Below are positions 22,882 to 31,696 of a stretch of 64,000 bases of DNA, piece by piece. The notes under the pieces are model-generated. The model worked only from the letters and a program-made list of their open reading frames with translations, was not told the DNA's origin and made no database searches. Position numbers and translations under genes: made by a program. Source of the DNA: Cellvibrio sp. pealriver (lineage in GTDB: Bacteria > Pseudomonadota > Gammaproteobacteria > Pseudomonadales > Cellvibrionaceae); assembly GCF_001183545.1 (NCBI RefSeq), contig NZ_KQ236688.1, forward strand, positions 2,739,385-2,803,384, given 5' to 3'. How positions within the stretch are numbered: position 1 is the first letter of the stretch; each line of letters starts with the position of its first letter.

Positions 22882-24213
22882 CTATTTTGTCAGGTTGATA
22901 TCAGCGCCATCTGACGGGCTATCAGCAACATGAGCGGAAGCATGAGCGGAAACAGGAAAGTAAATGCTGGCGCACAAGCCACCCAATGCAGCGGACTCCG
23001 CCAACACCAGCTGTGCCCTGTGCCACTCCACGATGCGGGCGACAATCGCCAGCCCAAGGCCGTGCCCACGGTAACTACTGCCCTGTTCGCTGCGATAAAA
23101 CGGCTTTAGCACCTTTTCACGTTCGTGTGGCGCAATCCCGCAACCGTTGTCTTCCACATCCAGCCGCAGGTATCCGCCTTCCACAGCAAGGCCGAGATGC
23201 ACAACGCCCTTGCCGTAATGCAGCGCATTTTGCAAAAGGTTATGAACCAGCATAGCGGTGTAATCAGGGTCTATATCCACCGCCACTGCGCGCGCCTCTG
23301 TGGCCAAGTTGAGCGTTATCTGATCGCCGTATACATCGCCATGCAATTGCACAAGCAGATCAGCCAGCACCATCGGGCGGCGCTCAAACGCGATATTGGC
23401 CTGCTCCAGACGCGCGTAATTCAGCAGTGCTTCTACCAGCGCTTCCATCGCCGTTAAATCGCGGTTTAAGTGCGCGATATTGTTTTGCTGCGCCTCGGTC
23501 AGTTCATCTTCCTGCAACACTTCCAAACCAAAACGCAAACGCGCAAGTGGCGTGCGTAAATCGTGCGAGAGCCCGCGCGACAATAATTTATTGTCCGCGA
23601 TTAATTGCTCAATGCGCTGCGCCATGCGATTGAACTCCAGTTCAATACTGTGGATGTAAGAACCTGCATCCGGTTCAATGCGCAGGGTTAAATCGCCCGC
23701 ACCAAATGACTGTGCGGTTTTGCGCAACAGCGATAAGCGGCGCAGCAGCGGATACAACCAAATCAGCACCACTAAAATAACGCCGCCGTAAAATAACAGC
23801 GTGAGCAACCAACGCAGCGAGTGCTGCGCATCCTGATGCAATTCTTCCGGCAGGGTTAACGACAACACCTGTTGGTGCGCAGGCAAATAAAAATGCAAGG
23901 TCAACTGATCGCCCGATTCCAACAACAGCGGTTCACCGGCAATAAATTTTGCTTTTACATCGCCCGGCAAAGGGAAATTTTTTTCGTCGGTCAATTGCGG
24001 CTGCAATGGAATACTGGCCAATCCGGCATGCAAATCGCCGCGTTGCTGATCGAGCGAATATGCCAGTGCTGCGCCCAGGGTTTTATAGGCGCTGAAGGCG
24101 GGATCTTCGGTGGCAAAACGCGCGCTGTACCAGCGGTCTATTCCCCACCCCAATCCAACTACTGCCGAAATAACCACTATGAGCAGTGAGAGCGTCAAAC
24201 GTTGCACAGACAA
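22882..24213 (-). CDS. rstB: RstB-like sensor histidine kinase
   Basis: A 443-residue kinase. TM1 is at residues 5-24, a periplasmic sensor of about 110 residues follows, then TM2 (LLTLLFYGGVILVVLIWLYPL), a HAMP-like linker, and the H box LSHDLRTPLARL with H217. The N box (LVHNLLQNALHYG), DNGCGI and GLGLAI make up the ATPase. The HDLRTPLARLRF phrasing and domain order match RstB of enterics. It lies 12 nt downstream of its regulator gene. In Shewanella-like genomes RstAB neighbours DUF3019 and MipA genes, as here, so a role in envelope or acid/metal response is plausible but inferred. Confidence 0.88.
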   Translation of the reverse strand: MSVQRLTLSLLIVVISAVVGLGWGIDRWYSARFATEDPAFSAYKTLGAALAYSLDQQRGDLHAGLASIPLQPQLTDEKNFPLPGDVKAKFIAGEPLLLESGDQLTLHFYLPAHQQVLSLTLPEELHQDAQHSLRWLLTLLFYGGVILVVLIWLYPLLRRLSLLRKTAQSFGAGDLTLRIEPDAGSYIHSIELEFNRMAQRIEQLIADNKLLSRGLSHDLRTPLARLRFGLEVLQEDELTEAQQNNIAHLNRDLTAMEALVEALLNYARLEQANIAFERRPMVLADLLVQLHGDVYGDQITLNLATEARAVAVDIDPDYTAMLVHNLLQNALHYGKGVVHLGLAVEGGYLRLDVEDNGCGIAPHEREKVLKPFYRSEQGSSYRGHGLGLAIVARIVEWHRAQLVLAESAALGGLCASIYFPVSAHASAHVADSPSDGADINLTK

Positions 24214-24225
24214 TTACCCGTCATG

Positions 24226-24945
24226 TTATTCCCAGGCTTCAGGCGAAAATAAATAACCCTTCGCCCACACGGTTTTGATACGCACAGGTTGTTCGGGATT
24301 ATCGTGCAGTTTTTTGCGCAAGCGCGAAATGCGGATATCGATCGAGCGATCAAAACCATCGTATTCAATACCGCGCAATTGCGTGACCAATTCTTCGCGG
24401 CGGATCACCTTGCCCGCATTGCTTGCCAGCAACCAGAGCACATCAAATTCATGCGCGGTAATGGCGACAACTTCATCGCGGTAAAAAACCGTTTTGGCAT
24501 CGCGCAGGATTTTTAATTGGCCAAAACGCAAAATGCCCTGTGTGGATGGCTCTTGCGGTTCGCGGCGCAACAGCGCTTTCAAACGCGCAAGCAACACACG
24601 CGGGCGAACCGGTTTGGACAGGTAATCATTTGCGCCTAATTCCAAACCTAAAATTTCATCTGCCTCCTCACCGCAGGCAGTGAGCATTAAAATTGGTTGC
24701 GGATAAAACATACGCAATTCACGGCATACATCAAAGCCACTTTTGTACGGCAGCATCACATCAAGAATCACCAGATCCGGCGCGTGCTGTTGCACATAAG
24801 CAGCGACCTGGTCACCACGCGCAATGTGGTGTACACGATAATTGTGCCCGCGCAGATAATTCACAATCCACTCGGCGAGCGATGCATCATCTTCCACCAA
24901 TACAATACTGGCTTGATGCTCTGTCGTTACTGCTAGCGTATTCAT
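24226..24945 (-). CDS. rstA: RstA-like OmpR-family response regulator
   Basis: A 239-residue regulator, the same length as E. coli RstA. The receiver has the acid pair ED (19-20 region), D62 in LVILDVMLPYKSG, the switch Thr in LMLTAC and Lys in LSKPVRPR. The C-terminal winged helix (about 140-235) contains the recognition helix YDGFDRSIDIRISRLRKKL. I use the ATG at 24945; a TTG nine codons upstream is possible, and neither has a clear ribosome-binding site. Probably phosphorylated by the kinase downstream. Its likely targets are the DUF3019/MipA genes upstream. Confidence 0.9.
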   Translation of the reverse strand: MNTLAVTTEHQASIVLVEDDASLAEWIVNYLRGHNYRVHHIARGDQVAAYVQQHAPDLVILDVMLPYKSGFDVCRELRMFYPQPILMLTACGEEADEILGLELGANDYLSKPVRPRVLLARLKALLRREPQEPSTQGILRFGQLKILRDAKTVFYRDEVVAITAHEFDVLWLLASNAGKVIRREELVTQLRGIEYDGFDRSIDIRISRLRKKLHDNPEQPVRIKTVWAKGYLFSPEAWE

Positions 24946-24983
24946 GACTGTATTGTTTTCCAAAAGGATCAAGGCGATGCGTT

Positions 24984-25403
24984 TTAAAATAAACGCCAGT
25001 GGGTTTTTCGGCGGGTATTGGATTTATAAACCCAAGCCACTTCCATAGTGGCTTGTGCCAATAATTGTTGCTGCGCGTTTTTTAATTGCAACACTTGCGA
25101 TTGCGCGCTGGCAAATTCATACGCGTAATTACCTTGTGCCTGCGCTTGCCAACAATGTAACGGCTCGGGTTGGTCATCGACATACAAACAATAGTTTCCC
25201 ACCTGTGCACTACTCCATGATATTTGCACACTCTGGTAACACACTTGCCCTTGGTGCAACGCAACACAGCGCACCGGAGTTAACAATACACTGGCTTGCG
25301 TTTCAGCTTGATGAGTAGGCGCATCGTCTGCCACACACAATAAAGGCGACAGTAAAATCGCTGCGATGACTAACAATCCTTGAAAAATTTTTGCCATATC
25401 CAT
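24984..25403 (-). CDS. DUF3019 family periplasmic protein
   Basis: A 139-residue exported protein with signal peptide (hydrophobic residues 8-23, cleavage after CVA). The mature part has four cysteines in a pattern typical of DUF3019 (TPVRCVAL, QVCYQSVQISW, NYCLYVDDQPEPLHCW), likely forming two disulfides, and a basic ending (YKSNTRRKTHWRLF). Its function is unknown. DUF3019 genes are often found between RstAB-type regulators and MipA/OmpV genes, and the order here is the same: mipA is 5 bp upstream and rstA 38 bp downstream, all one direction. It may be a target or an accessory sensor of that system. Confidence 0.75.
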   Translation of the reverse strand: MDMAKIFQGLLVIAAILLSPLLCVADDAPTHQAETQASVLLTPVRCVALHQGQVCYQSVQISWSSAQVGNYCLYVDDQPEPLHCWQAQAQGNYAYEFASAQSQVLQLKNAQQQLLAQATMEVAWVYKSNTRRKTHWRLF

Positions 25404-25408
25404 CGCCG

Positions 25409-26263
25409 CTAGAATACGTAACTAATGGACGTGGCAATCATGTCGCCATGATTATCCAGAATAAGCGGACTCTGCTCGGCATCTGTTCCTATATCGATAC
25501 GGCGAACCAGCCCACGCAACACCCACTTTTCGCTGAGTGGATAGGTCGCACCCAGCTCGCCGACATAAGAAACCGCAGACGATGCAGTAAACACCGGAAA
25601 CCGCTCGGACGCTTCTGCTTCATCAATTGCAAAATAATAATTGGTGATCTGGCGCGAGCGATAAGTTGCACCGACAATGCCGTGAATCGTCCAGTTGCGG
25701 TATTGCCAGTGGCGTGCGAGCTTGAGCGAATATAATTCGCCGTGATGGGTATTGCTGATGTCAGTGAGTGCGTGCAGTTGCACAATATAATTACCGAGAT
25801 ACGCCGTTGCGCGCGGCCCCGACATAAAATCGCCACGCCGCCGGTTTAATCCGCGGTAATCGTTAGACTCTTCCGCACTCATTTCATCGTGTTGCATCAG
25901 CGCAACCCAATCGATCGCCCAATTTTCACCATTGTGGAAATTGTAGCCGAGCGTAAATTGCTCAAGACTTTGTGAAAATAATTCAGCAAAAAATCCGCGA
26001 TATTGATAACGCGCATTGATATCAAGAAATAATTCCGGATGGATTTCGTCTTTTTCATTGCCTTCAGGCGCGCCCAGTATGGGGCTGGTATAGGCGGTTA
26101 CGCCCATACCAATTTCAAAATAACCGCCGTCGCCAGAATCCGGCCCCGACGCACCTTTGCGCACATCGCTGGAAAGATCCCCTGCCAGCGTGGATAACGG
26201 CAACATGCCCATGCACACTGACACAACGATAATGAACAACGCGCGCGAACGATTGATCCCCAT
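25409..26263 (-). CDS. MipA/OmpV family outer membrane protein
   Basis: A 284-residue outer-membrane barrel. It begins with a signal peptide (ALFIIVVSVCMGMLPLSTLAG) and continues with alternating amphipathic strands. It ends in SISYVF, with the terminal Phe used for BAM recognition. The motif GGYFEIGMGVTAYTSPILG and RYQYRGFFAEL are typical of MipA/OmpV. MipA of E. coli scaffolds murein enzymes, while OmpV homologues are osmo- or metal-regulated porin-like proteins. The frame is open further upstream, but the ATG at 26263 starts the signal peptide. A set of four 20-bp repeats lies between it and the TonB receptor gene. Confidence 0.83.
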   Translation of the reverse strand: MGINRSRALFIIVVSVCMGMLPLSTLAGDLSSDVRKGASGPDSGDGGYFEIGMGVTAYTSPILGAPEGNEKDEIHPELFLDINARYQYRGFFAELFSQSLEQFTLGYNFHNGENWAIDWVALMQHDEMSAEESNDYRGLNRRRGDFMSGPRATAYLGNYIVQLHALTDISNTHHGELYSLKLARHWQYRNWTIHGIVGATYRSRQITNYYFAIDEAEASERFPVFTASSAVSYVGELGATYPLSEKWVLRGLVRRIDIGTDAEQSPLILDNHGDMIATSISYVF

Positions 26264-26310
26264 AACCACTATCAACACCCTAATAATAAAAACGCTAACG
26301 ACAGATTTGG

Positions 26311-26379
26311 AACGAAAGACAACCAAGTAAAACGAAAGACAATGACTTAAAACGAAAGAAACCTATTTAAAACGAAAGC
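26311..26379. repeat. Four direct repeats with exact 20-bp period
   Basis: AACGAAAGAC occurs at 26311 and 26331, AACGAAAGAA at 26351 and AACGAAAGCG at 26371. The fourth copy lies inside the last codons of the TonB receptor gene and the spacers all end in TAA. This looks like a tandem expansion of the gene's last 20 bp, in the region that must hold the promoter of the next operon. Confidence 0.9.
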
Positions 26380-28454
26380 GACATACCAACCGCCGGAATA
26401 ATGCCCATGCCCACTTCATCTTCCAGCTTAAAATCTTGCGCTGACTGGGTGCGTTTGTAATCCAGATTGCGGTCAGTCACATTGCGCCGGTTGAGGGCGT
26501 TGAGAATATCAATATTGTAGGTGCCGGTGTAACCCCACAATGTCATATCGCGCTTGAAACGCACGTCAAGCCGCGTGTACACCGGCAAGTTTTCCGAATA
26601 AGGCTCACCGTATACCGGCAGTATGCGGCCTTCAAACCAGGGGTTGGGCTGCACACCAACAATTGGCGTAATGGCGCGGCCGGATTGCGCCGTCAAACGT
26701 GTGCCCATCGTCCACTGATCATTGAGTTGATAATTCATGACCCAATTCAATACCAACGGTGTATCCAAATAATAATCGCGCTCAACACCTGTCAGTTTGT
26801 TGGTGCGCGTACTGCGCGATGCACTGATCGCAAGCCAACCGTACCAGCGGTCGGTCAAACCTTTGTTGATAAAAATATCCACTCCGTACGCATCGCCTTC
26901 TACATCGTTGGTATAAAGCGCGCTGTTGTTATTGTTACTGTTGTTAGCAACGCTGCTGCCGTTATTGGCATTCACATCGCTAGCAAGCGGCAGATCATCC
27001 ATAGTTTTGTAGTACGTAGTCACCGACCAACTCCACTCATTATCCAACTCGTGTTTGATACCGAATGTGTAATGGTTGGAGGTGGGCGATTTCAATTCAG
27101 TGTTGCCAATTTCCGGGAATATTTTGTCAATATCCGGCAAGCGATTGTAGGAACCGGCAGAGGTATTGAGCGTCCAGTTGTCGATGAATTCCCACGCAAT
27201 GGCCATGCGTGGATGGGTAAAGGTTTCATCGGTGTAATTGTTGTAATGGGTTTGCACACCAACATCGACCGCAACCCGATCACCCAGCAACCAATGGTCA
27301 TTGATGTACGCCGAGTGTTCACGGATATTTACGTCATCTGCCGCTACCAATAATTCACCGCGGCGCAATTCGCAATCCGGATCAAACTCAGTACAGACAT
27401 AATTGATAAAGCGCGCATCGTAACGGTATTGGGTATCGTGTGCTTCTGCACCCAGCGACAAGGTGTGGCGCTCACCCAACAGCAGATCGTAGTGAACGAG
27501 TGCATAATTATCTTCTGTGGTGATATCAAAAAAATATTTATCACCGCCCCAAAATGTATCTTCCTGTTTTTGGTAATGGCCGATTTGCACATCCAGATTG
27601 TGGTGCTCATTCGCAGAAAATTGCCAGCGCAAATTTTGGTTATTGAATTGGTTTTTAATTTTGGCATTACCGGCAAAATCCGGCTCTTCCATCACCTCGG
27701 TTGAGCGCTCGGTAAATTCTGCGGCGGCCAAATCACTCGCGCCGTTTGCGCTGAGCGTCAGCTTGTGCGCATCGCCAATACGATATTGGTATTTGAATTG
27801 GTAGTCGGTATCTTCTGGCGCATCCTGTACACGAATACCGTCTTCTTTGTCGGCCTCGTCGGTATCATAAAAATATTGCAGCAAGCTTGCGCGCGCCGAT
27901 ACATAAAAAGCCGAATTTTCGCTCACTTCACCTTCGGTAAAAATCCCCGCGCGCAAAATAGAGACATCGAGTTTGCTGCTGATATCCTGCGCTTTGGGAT
28001 CGCGCAGTTTGATATCAAATACACCGCCAATCGCATTGCTGTAACGCGGGCCAAAACCCGCTGAATAAAGGTCGAAGTTCTGGATAATATTTTCATGGAA
28101 GATCGAGGTGGAAAAGGCATGGAAGACATACGCAGCCGGTGCGCCATCCACCAAATAGCGGTTGTCACTGGGCGATGAACCGCGCACGGCCGGTGCACCG
28201 CCACCATCGCCTTCACTGAGCACACCGGGCAGGCTAAACACTGCCATCAACGGATCACTCAAAGAGCCGGGAACATCAATCATTTTTTGCGCCTGCTCGG
28301 TGATAACCGAGTAATCGCTTTGGCGGCCATGTACCAACAACTCTTCGACGGCTTCTTCAGCCAATGAGGGTGTGGTCAGCAAAGGCAACACTATCCAGGA
28401 AAGCGCGAATGGCCTACAGAATGTTGATAAGGGGCGTGGTGTGAAGGTGTGCAT
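26367..28454 (-). CDS. TonB-dependent outer membrane receptor
   Basis: A 695-residue receptor with signal peptide (cleavage after SLA) and a plug domain (about 35-150; VPGSLSDPLMAVFSLPGV, VRGSSPSDNRYLVDGAP). A 22-strand barrel follows and the protein ends in GMSLSF. The plug lacks a clear CarboxypepD-like extension, and a TonB box is not certain (EELLVHG near residue 38 is a candidate). Ligand is not evident; there is no siderophore or sugar-degrading gene next to it. The gene lies upstream of the mipA-DUF3019-rstAB run in the same direction, and divergent from the HD-GYP gene with a 224-bp gap. Confidence 0.9.
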   Translation of the reverse strand: MHTFTPRPLSTFCRPFALSWIVLPLLTTPSLAEEAVEELLVHGRQSDYSVITEQAQKMIDVPGSLSDPLMAVFSLPGVLSEGDGGGAPAVRGSSPSDNRYLVDGAPAAYVFHAFSTSIFHENIIQNFDLYSAGFGPRYSNAIGGVFDIKLRDPKAQDISSKLDVSILRAGIFTEGEVSENSAFYVSARASLLQYFYDTDEADKEDGIRVQDAPEDTDYQFKYQYRIGDAHKLTLSANGASDLAAAEFTERSTEVMEEPDFAGNAKIKNQFNNQNLRWQFSANEHHNLDVQIGHYQKQEDTFWGGDKYFFDITTEDNYALVHYDLLLGERHTLSLGAEAHDTQYRYDARFINYVCTEFDPDCELRRGELLVAADDVNIREHSAYINDHWLLGDRVAVDVGVQTHYNNYTDETFTHPRMAIAWEFIDNWTLNTSAGSYNRLPDIDKIFPEIGNTELKSPTSNHYTFGIKHELDNEWSWSVTTYYKTMDDLPLASDVNANNGSSVANNSNNNNSALYTNDVEGDAYGVDIFINKGLTDRWYGWLAISASRSTRTNKLTGVERDYYLDTPLVLNWVMNYQLNDQWTMGTRLTAQSGRAITPIVGVQPNPWFEGRILPVYGEPYSENLPVYTRLDVRFKRDMTLWGYTGTYNIDILNALNRRNVTDRNLDYKRTQSAQDFKLEDEVGMGIIPAVGMSLSF

Positions 28455-28678
28455 GGCAGTTTCCTTTTAGGCTGCAAATAAGAGATGCACAGCCTACTGA
28501 CTGGCCGCCAGCATGGGTGTAACAGTGCGCAAGCGTCTGTATCCGTCTGTAACACTCCTGCGCGATTTATTGCGAAAACAAACCAGTGATTACAAAAATT
28601 TATCAAAATGGTCTAAAGAGGACAGTGTCACCCCGCGAGAAGCACCTATACTTTTTTGGTAATCGGAGAGGGATGACT

Positions 28679-30217
28679 ATGAAGTTTCTGAAACCAGCCA
28701 GTACCCTGGCTCCCACCAAAAGTACACTGACCAAGCCTTGGAAAGTGGCGATTATCGATGATGAGGAACAGGTGCATGCGGTCACCCAATTGGTGCTTAA
28801 AAACACCCAGTTGGATGGACAACCGCTGCAATTCCTCAATGCCTATAGCGCCGAAGATGGTTTGCGTTTATTTCAGGATCACCCGGATATTGCGCTAGCA
28901 TTTATTGATGTGGTGATGGAAAGTGACGATGCCGGTTTGCAGCTGATCCACAATATCCGCAACGATCTGCAAAACCATTCCACGCGCATTGTGCTGCGCA
29001 CCGGCCAACCCGGCAGCGCACCGGAAGAAACAATTATCCGCACTTACGACATCAATGATTACAAAAGCAAAACCGAACTGACCGATACCAAATTAAAAAC
29101 CTGCGTTTATTCGTCTATCCGCTCTTACCGTGACATTCTCACCATCGAGACCAGTAGACGCGGCATGCAGAAAGTCATTGCCGCATCGGACTCGGTATTA
29201 CGCAGCCAAACACTCCACCAATTTGGCAACGCCATCCTGAGCCATACGGTACAGCTGCTGAATATTAAAACCGCAGAAATGTATCTGGTAAGCCAGCATG
29301 TGGATTTATTTGGCGATGCGGAATTGATTTTGCTTGCCGCTACCGGCGATGAAGTCAAACTCAACAATCAATGGGATACCGACATACTCCCACCCGATGT
29401 CAAACAATCCATTATTGAGGCCATCGACAAACAGCAATCCTGCGTAACGGAAAATGTGTTTATTGGCTATTACCATACCAATGAAAGCACGCAAAGCGTG
29501 CTCTACACGCGCTTCCACGAATCGCACAACGCACAGCAAGATGAAATTTTAAAATTGTTCGCCGCTAACATCACACTGATTTTCCAAAACCTGCACAACC
29601 GCGAACACATTCAGGAAACCCAAAAAGAATTATTGTTGGTGCTGGGCGATGCCATTGAGCAGCGCTCCAAAGAAACCGGCTCCCATGTGCGCCGCGTAGC
29701 GCTGATGTGTGAACTCATGGCATTAAAATTAGGGCAAACCAGTGAATACGCCGAAATTTTAAAATACGCATCGCCACTGCATGACATTGGCAAAATTGGT
29801 ATTCCGGAAAGCATTTTGCACAAACCCGGAAAGCTCAATGATGACGAGTGGGAAGTGATGAAAACCCACGCGCAAATTGGCTACGATTTATTGCAGGGCT
29901 CTACCCGCACTATCGCCAAAATGGGTGCGCGCATTGCGGTAAGCCATCACGAACATTGGGACGGCAACGGCTACCCCAACGGTTTAAAGGGTAATGCAAT
30001 TCCACTTGAAGGCCGCATAGTCGCGATTATTGATGTGATTGATGCATTGGGCTCCGAACGCGCCTACAAAAAGCCCTGGCAGGAAAATGAAATTATCCAG
30101 TATGTGAGCGAGCGCCGCGGCAAACAATTTGATCCGGCGATTGTGGATGCGGCGCTGGAATTGTTTGAGGCTTTCCGCGAGATTCGCCGCAATTTACCCG
30201 ACCATACACATCACTGA
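28679..30217 (+). CDS. Response regulator with DUF3369 and HD-GYP domain
   Basis: A 512-residue protein predicted to hydrolyse c-di-GMP. The N-terminal receiver has D77 in LAFIDVVM. A DUF3369 sensor-like domain follows (about 165-315). The HD-GYP domain has H368-D369 in PLHDIGKIG and the full HHEHWDGNGYP (G431-Y432-P433), so metal and substrate ligands look intact. GGAGAGGG precedes the ATG at 28679. The next gene, a GAF histidine kinase, begins 16 nt after its stop and is the obvious phosphodonor. Together with the cyclase at 3248 and Orn it gives the window all steps of c-di-GMP synthesis and breakdown. Confidence 0.92.
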   Translation: MKFLKPASTLAPTKSTLTKPWKVAIIDDEEQVHAVTQLVLKNTQLDGQPLQFLNAYSAEDGLRLFQDHPDIALAFIDVVMESDDAGLQLIHNIRNDLQNHSTRIVLRTGQPGSAPEETIIRTYDINDYKSKTELTDTKLKTCVYSSIRSYRDILTIETSRRGMQKVIAASDSVLRSQTLHQFGNAILSHTVQLLNIKTAEMYLVSQHVDLFGDAELILLAATGDEVKLNNQWDTDILPPDVKQSIIEAIDKQQSCVTENVFIGYYHTNESTQSVLYTRFHESHNAQQDEILKLFAANITLIFQNLHNREHIQETQKELLLVLGDAIEQRSKETGSHVRRVALMCELMALKLGQTSEYAEILKYASPLHDIGKIGIPESILHKPGKLNDDEWEVMKTHAQIGYDLLQGSTRTIAKMGARIAVSHHEHWDGNGYPNGLKGNAIPLEGRIVAIIDVIDALGSERAYKKPWQENEIIQYVSERRGKQFDPAIVDAALELFEAFREIRRNLPDHTHH

Positions 30218-30233
30218 TAAACAACGGATCACC

Positions 30234-31598
30234 ATGACCAGATCGCTTTACGATATTTTGCTCGACGTTTCCAAATCCACCATGATTGACGACGGCGATT
30301 TAAATGCTGCCGGGTTATTGATTCTCACTGCCGCTATCCACGGATTACGCATCAGCCGCGCAGGCGTTTGGTTATTATCGGAAGACAAACAAGCCATCTG
30401 CGGAAAAATGCTGATTGATGGTGATGATTGCAAATTGGACACCGATTTATGCCTGTTGCGCGAACACTTCCCCCGCTACTTTGACAGCCTGGATACCGAG
30501 CGCGCGATTGTTGCCAACAACGCACAGGAGGATGACAGCACCAATGAATTCCGTGATAGCTATTTAATTCCGTACGGCATTACCTCCATGCTGGATGCGC
30601 CTATCCGCCACCGCGGCGATATGCTGGGTATTATTTGCTGTGAGCATCAAGGTGATATGCGTGAATGGACAAATGAAGAAATCGCTTTTGTGAGCGCATT
30701 GGCCGACACCTATGGCCGCGCCGTTAGTGCCGCACAACGCAATGATTACGAGCAACAACTAAAAAAAATTAACGAGCAACTGGAAGAAAAAATCAATGAG
30801 CGCACCAATGTACTGCAAGATGCACTGCGCAATTTGAATCACACCCAGGCAAAATTAATTGAAAGCGAAAAGCTCGCCTCACTCGGGCGTTTAGTCTCAG
30901 GGCTTGCCCACGAAATCAATACGCCCTTGGGTATCGCCGTCACATCAGCCAGCCATTGCGCCAACGAATTAAAGCAAGTGCAGCAACTCTATCGCGACGA
31001 CGCATTGAGTGAGGAAGCATTTGCACAATTCCTGACAGGCATTGACGATGGCCTCAGCCTGATTAACAACAACCTTGGCCGCGCCGCCACGCTGGTGCAA
31101 AATTTCAAACTCTCCGGCGCAATTCATATCGCCAACGAAGAGGAACAATTTGAACTGCGCGCGTGTATTGAATTAACACTGAAAAGTCTGCAACCGCTGC
31201 TGAAAAAAAATCACATCGATTGCGTGCTCTTGCCTGGAGCAGAGATCAACATCAACAGCTACCCGGGGGCTATCGCCCAGATTATTACCAACCTGATCAC
31301 CAACTCCATCCACCACGCGTTTGCCAATACCGGCGATAAAAAAATCCGTATCGAATTACGCGAATCCCAAGGCCAAGTCGTACTTCACTACACCGACAAC
31401 GGCTGCGGCATCGCCAATGACATCCGCGCAAAAATTTTTGAACCCTTCTTCACCACCGCCCGCCGCACCGGCGGCTCAGGGCTGGGCCTATCGATTGTGT
31501 ACAACCTGGTAACACAAAAACTGAAAGGCGAAATCATCATCAGCGAAGACCAAAGTCAGGGTGCCAGTTTTGAGGTGGTTTTGCCTAATAGGGATTGA
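30234..31598 (+). CDS. Soluble GAF-domain sensor histidine kinase
   Basis: A 454-residue kinase without membrane segments. An N-terminal GAF domain (about 15-165; SRAGVWLLSEDKQ, MLDAPIRHRGDMLGIIC) may bind a small ligand. A long coiled coil follows (about 175-215). The H box is GLAHEINTPLGIA with H226, and the ATPase part has an N box (IITNLITNSIHHAF), DNGCGI and GGSGLGLSIV. The H-box with NTPLG is of the type seen in many stand-alone hybrid-free kinases. Short spacing after the HD-GYP regulator gene indicates an operon, so it probably controls c-di-GMP hydrolysis by phosphorylating that protein. Confidence 0.9.
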   Translation: MTRSLYDILLDVSKSTMIDDGDLNAAGLLILTAAIHGLRISRAGVWLLSEDKQAICGKMLIDGDDCKLDTDLCLLREHFPRYFDSLDTERAIVANNAQEDDSTNEFRDSYLIPYGITSMLDAPIRHRGDMLGIICCEHQGDMREWTNEEIAFVSALADTYGRAVSAAQRNDYEQQLKKINEQLEEKINERTNVLQDALRNLNHTQAKLIESEKLASLGRLVSGLAHEINTPLGIAVTSASHCANELKQVQQLYRDDALSEEAFAQFLTGIDDGLSLINNNLGRAATLVQNFKLSGAIHIANEEEQFELRACIELTLKSLQPLLKKNHIDCVLLPGAEININSYPGAIAQIITNLITNSIHHAFANTGDKKIRIELRESQGQVVLHYTDNGCGIANDIRAKIFEPFFTTARRTGGSGLGLSIVYNLVTQKLKGEIIISEDQSQGASFEVVLPNRD

Positions 31599-31696
31599 CG
31601 CTGTTTGACCCTCCCAAGTCGGCCGATACTGCGCTGGCATCTACCTCCCTATGCGCCTACAATTCCCACCTTTGGTTTTGTTGCTGCCTTGACGCT

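Noticed and set aside
26311-26379. Short regularly spaced repeats as a CRISPR array
   Set aside because: Units are only about 10 bp with 10-bp spacers, overlap a coding end, and no cas genes are near.
26685-27353. 222-codon frame on the plus strand inside the TonB receptor gene
   Set aside because: It is a shadow frame of a well-supported gene with full barrel sequence on the other strand.
30129-30233. Longer N-terminus for the GAF kinase
   Set aside because: The extension lies inside the HD-GYP coding region and has no family support; the ATG at 30234 starts the conserved part.
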